Origin: JACPLA01 sp035291905
GTDB lineage: Bacteria; Bacteroidota; Ignavibacteria; UBA10030
Direction: 5' to 3'
NCBI GenBank assembly: GCA_035291905.1
Contig: DATDRF010000120.1
Coordinates: 1-7,631, forward strand
DNA length: 7,631 bases
Part shown: positions 5,553 through 7,631 of the stretch, piece after piece
Layout: every line of letters begins with the position of its first letter
Numbering within the stretch: the first letter of the stretch is position 1
The notes under the pieces: model-generated
What the model saw: only the letters and a program-made list of their open reading frames with translations
Database searches by the model: none
Told to the model about the DNA's origin: nothing
Position numbers and translations under genes: made by a program

Positions 5553-6965
5553 ATGCTCAAACTCATCATTGAAAAAGAACTTCGCGAAATCATCGGATCG
5601 ACACGATTTGCCATTACCTTTGGCGCGTGTTCGGTACTGTTGCTCCTGTCATTCTATGTGGGAGCAAGGAACTTCCAGATTTCCATGGAGCAATATGAGG
5701 CCTCGAAACGGGAGGACCTAAGGAAACTGGAAGGGGTGACCGATTGGAACATGGTACGCGACCTCAGGATCTTTCTGCCGCCCCAGCCCATGACGTCGCT
5801 GGTCATGGGGGTTTCGAACGATATCGGGCGAACAGTGGAAATTCGCGGGAGCGGCGAACTGAACGGGATCGAGAGCAGGTACGGTGACGATCCGATCTAC
5901 GCGGTGTTTCGGTTCCTTGATCTCGACTTCATTTTCCAGATCATCCTTTCCCTGTTTGCGATCCTCTTTGCGTACGATGCCGTGAACGGGGAAAAGGAAC
6001 GTGGAACCCTTCGATTGACGCTTGCAAATGCTGTGCCGCGAAGCTCTTACATCCTTGGGAAAATGGCCGGCTCGTTTCTTGCGCTCGCCGTCCCACTTCT
6101 CATCCCGATGCTTCTCGGAATCCTGATTCTGGTGGTCATGCAGATTCCCATGAAAGGCGACGATTGGATTCGTCTCGGGTTGGTAGTTCTTGCGGGGTAT
6201 TTCTATTTCACCGTATTCCTTTCGCTTGGTCTCCTCGTCTCTTCAAGGACCGAAAAATCCTCAACCTCATTCCTGTACCTCCTTGTGTTTTGGATTCTTT
6301 CGGTCATGATTGTTCCGCGAACGGCTGTCCTTCTTGCGGGACGGGCGATTGATGTCCCAAGCGTTGACCAGCTTGCATCGGAGAAGTCCCGGTTTTCCGC
6401 CTCGCTCTGGCAGGAGCAAAGGAAGAAAATGTCTGAATTCAGGGCCCCGGAGAATACTCCGCCACCGAAGATGATGGAGGAGTTCCAGAAGTTCATGAGT
6501 TCCCTTGGCGAAGAGCGCGAAAAGAAGATGTCAGAGTTTTCCGAAAGGTTGAATGAAAAGCGGCTTAACAAGCAGCGGGAACAGGAAGAACTCGCCTTCA
6601 GTCTTGCCCGGATCTCTCCGTCAGCGGTCTTTTCGCTCGTAAGCACAACAGTTGCCGGTACGGGCATTCATCTCAAAGACCTCTACAAGGCCGAAGCGGA
6701 GCGCTATCAGGAGTCGTACGCCGAATTCATACGGGGGAAAACGGGGCAAAATCCCAGCGGCGGAATGGTGTTCCGATTCTCGACAGGGGACGAAGAGAAG
6801 AAAGAGCCGATCAATCCCCACGAAATTCCGGTGTTCAATTTCGAGAAAGAACCGCTCTCCGCTTCATTCGGCTCCATCTCGGTAGATTTCGGAATTCTCA
6901 TACTATGCTCGCTCCTGTTTTTTGCCGGTGCGTTCCGGTCGTTTCTGCACTATGATGCCCGTTAG
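5553..6965 (+). CDS. ABC-2-type transporter permease 1 (COG1277/NosY-like)
   Basis: Inner-membrane permease of 470 residues with six predicted helices: about 19-37, 124-142, 171-197, 206-229, 239-263 and 444-464. The cytoplasmic loop after TM2 carries the ABC-2 coupling segment AYDAVNGEKERGTLRLTLAN, followed by AVPRSSYILGK; this fixes the N-terminus inside. Two large loops are then extracytoplasmic: 38-123, with GVSNDIGR, and about 264-443, a hydrophilic, charge-rich, partly coiled-coil domain containing KKMSEF twice (291-296 and 324-329). The start at ATG 5553 matches the start of the downstream paralogue (MLKLIIEKEL versus MLTTLIMKEL), although no Shine-Dalgarno precedes it. It probably pairs with the second permease and the upstream ATPase. 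Members of this family are annotated for multicopper enzyme maturation or gliding-type ABC complexes. I cannot assign a substrate. Confidence 0.9.
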   Translation: MLKLIIEKELREIIGSTRFAITFGACSVLLLLSFYVGARNFQISMEQYEASKREDLRKLEGVTDWNMVRDLRIFLPPQPMTSLVMGVSNDIGRTVEIRGSGELNGIESRYGDDPIYAVFRFLDLDFIFQIILSLFAILFAYDAVNGEKERGTLRLTLANAVPRSSYILGKMAGSFLALAVPLLIPMLLGILILVVMQIPMKGDDWIRLGLVVLAGYFYFTVFLSLGLLVSSRTEKSSTSFLYLLVFWILSVMIVPRTAVLLAGRAIDVPSVDQLASEKSRFSASLWQEQRKKMSEFRAPENTPPPKMMEEFQKFMSSLGEEREKKMSEFSERLNEKRLNKQREQEELAFSLARISPSAVFSLVSTTVAGTGIHLKDLYKAEAERYQESYAEFIRGKTGQNPSGGMVFRFSTGDEEKKEPINPHEIPVFNFEKEPLSASFGSISVDFGILILCSLLFFAGAFRSFLHYDAR

Positions 6966-6985
6966 TTGATTGTCCTTTAACGTAT

Positions 6986-6991
6986 AAGGAG
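6986..6991 (+). promoter_or_regulatory. Ribosome binding site of permease 2
   Basis: AAGGAG ends 11 bases before ATG 7003, with a second purine run (GAGAG) nearer the start. This is a clear Shine-Dalgarno, in contrast to the paralogous permease 1 gene upstream. Confidence 0.65.
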
Positions 6992-7002
6992 ATAAGAGAG
7001 AA

Positions 7003-7631
7003 ATGCTTACGACGCTGATCATGAAAGAGCTGAAGGCGGTCCTCCTCAGTCCAAAATTCTCCGTCACATTCGCGGTCGCATCCATCCTCATGCTGCTGAG
7101 CGTCTTTGTGGGGATAAGGGAATACCGGGCGGAATCAAACCAGTACTTCGCGGCGAATGAACTGGTTCGGCAGGAAATGAGAGAAGCAAGAAACTGGATG
7201 ATGCTGGGAAACCGGATCTATCGGGCTCCCGATCCTATGCACATCTTCGTTTCCGGAGTGCACAACGATATCGGAAGATTCTCGTCCATCAGCTCGTGGC
7301 AGCCGGTGAAGCTCGTCAACAGCGCCTACAATGACGACCCGGTCTTTGCCCTGTTCCGGTTCATCGATTTCTCTTTCATCGCTCAGGTCGTACTCACGTT
7401 GCTGGCAATATTGTTTACCTATGACGCAATCAACGGCGAAAGAGAAAGCGGGACGCTCCAACTGATGCTTTCGAACTCTGTTCCCCGTGCACAGGTCATC
7501 ATTGCCAAGTTCGTGGGTTCCTGGCTGGGGTTGGTCATTCCCTTGTCGCTGCCGGTTGTTCTGAGCATCGTTCTTCTCTTTGTTTTTCGGGTCCCCATGG
7601 AGGCAGAACACTGGATTCGCCTGGCGCTCCT
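7003..7631 (+). CDS. ABC-2-type transporter permease 2, paralogue of permease 1, truncated by window edge
   Basis: The first 209 codons of a second integral-membrane permease, starting 37 bases after permease 1 and continuing past the right edge. It begins MLTTLIMKELKAVLLSPKFS. Helices lie at about 19-37, 122-140 and 170-197. The coupling segment is TYDAINGERESGTLQLMLSN, followed by SVPRAQVIIAK. By hand alignment without gaps, 53 of 99 residues are identical to permease 1 between DDP (111-113 here) and WIRLAL, and the extracytoplasmic GVHNDIGR block is shared. This is a tandem duplication that has diverged, probably yielding a heterodimeric membrane domain driven by the ATPase encoded at 4721-5452. 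Whether this copy also has the large second extracytoplasmic domain of permease 1 cannot be seen here. Confidence 0.93.
   Translation, partial: MLTTLIMKELKAVLLSPKFSVTFAVASILMLLSVFVGIREYRAESNQYFAANELVRQEMREARNWMMLGNRIYRAPDPMHIFVSGVHNDIGRFSSISSWQPVKLVNSAYNDDPVFALFRFIDFSFIAQVVLTLLAILFTYDAINGERESGTLQLMLSNSVPRAQVIIAKFVGSWLGLVIPLSLPVVLSIVLLFVFRVPMEAEHWIRLAL

Noticed and set aside
7135..7611. 158-codon antisense ORF over permease 2
   Set aside because: The plus-strand frame aligns residue by residue with permease 1, so the antisense frame is incidental.

Overview
The window reads as a chromosomal piece of a Bacteroidota/Chlorobiota/Ignavibacteriota-type (FCB group) bacterium of moderate G+C content. 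This is inferred from three things. The histidine kinase has the architecture and H-box context common in that group (INNMTHEFKTPLSTIALA). Its sensor part contains a stretch resembling the FlgD/T9SS sorting-type Ig fold. Shine-Dalgarno sequences are used unevenly. No RNA gene, transposase, CRISPR array or prophage gene is visible.

Layout. On the minus strand, positions 2212 to 1 encode a two-component system. The membrane sensor kinase comes first and the OmpR-family response regulator second, with an ATGA stop/start overlap; the regulator runs off the left edge. On the plus strand, from about 2370 to the right edge, there is a divergent set of five genes: a secreted tandem-PDZ protein, a membrane-anchored protein with a helical hairpin and a NEW3-like domain, an ABC-2-type ATPase, and two paralogous ABC-2-type permeases. 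The second permease runs off the right edge. All five genes point the same way, with gaps of 86, 21, 100 and 37 bases, so they probably form one operon.

Non-coding DNA. The 157-base divergent intergenic region holds four tandem decamers built on CTTAACA, three clear and one degenerate. They look like a binding array for an OmpR/PhoB-type regulator, and the adjacent regulator is the obvious candidate. The PDZ/NEW3 gap holds a perfect 9-bp hairpin with a GTAG foot, like a REP element. The ATPase/permease gap holds two kinds of short low-complexity repeat, and the permease start lacks a Shine-Dalgarno sequence.

How it may work. The sensor kinase would respond to an envelope signal and the regulator would control the divergent operon. 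The ATPase and the two permeases would form a heteromeric ABC-2-type export or envelope-remodelling complex. The NEW3 protein has a hairpin tip that resembles the TolC-contacting tip of periplasmic adaptor proteins (R-x3-M-x6-S), but I see no lipoyl or adaptor beta-barrel domain. It could therefore be an unusual periplasmic coupling subunit. The PDZ protein would act in the periplasm as a partner or chaperone. Substrate and physiological role cannot be read from the sequence.
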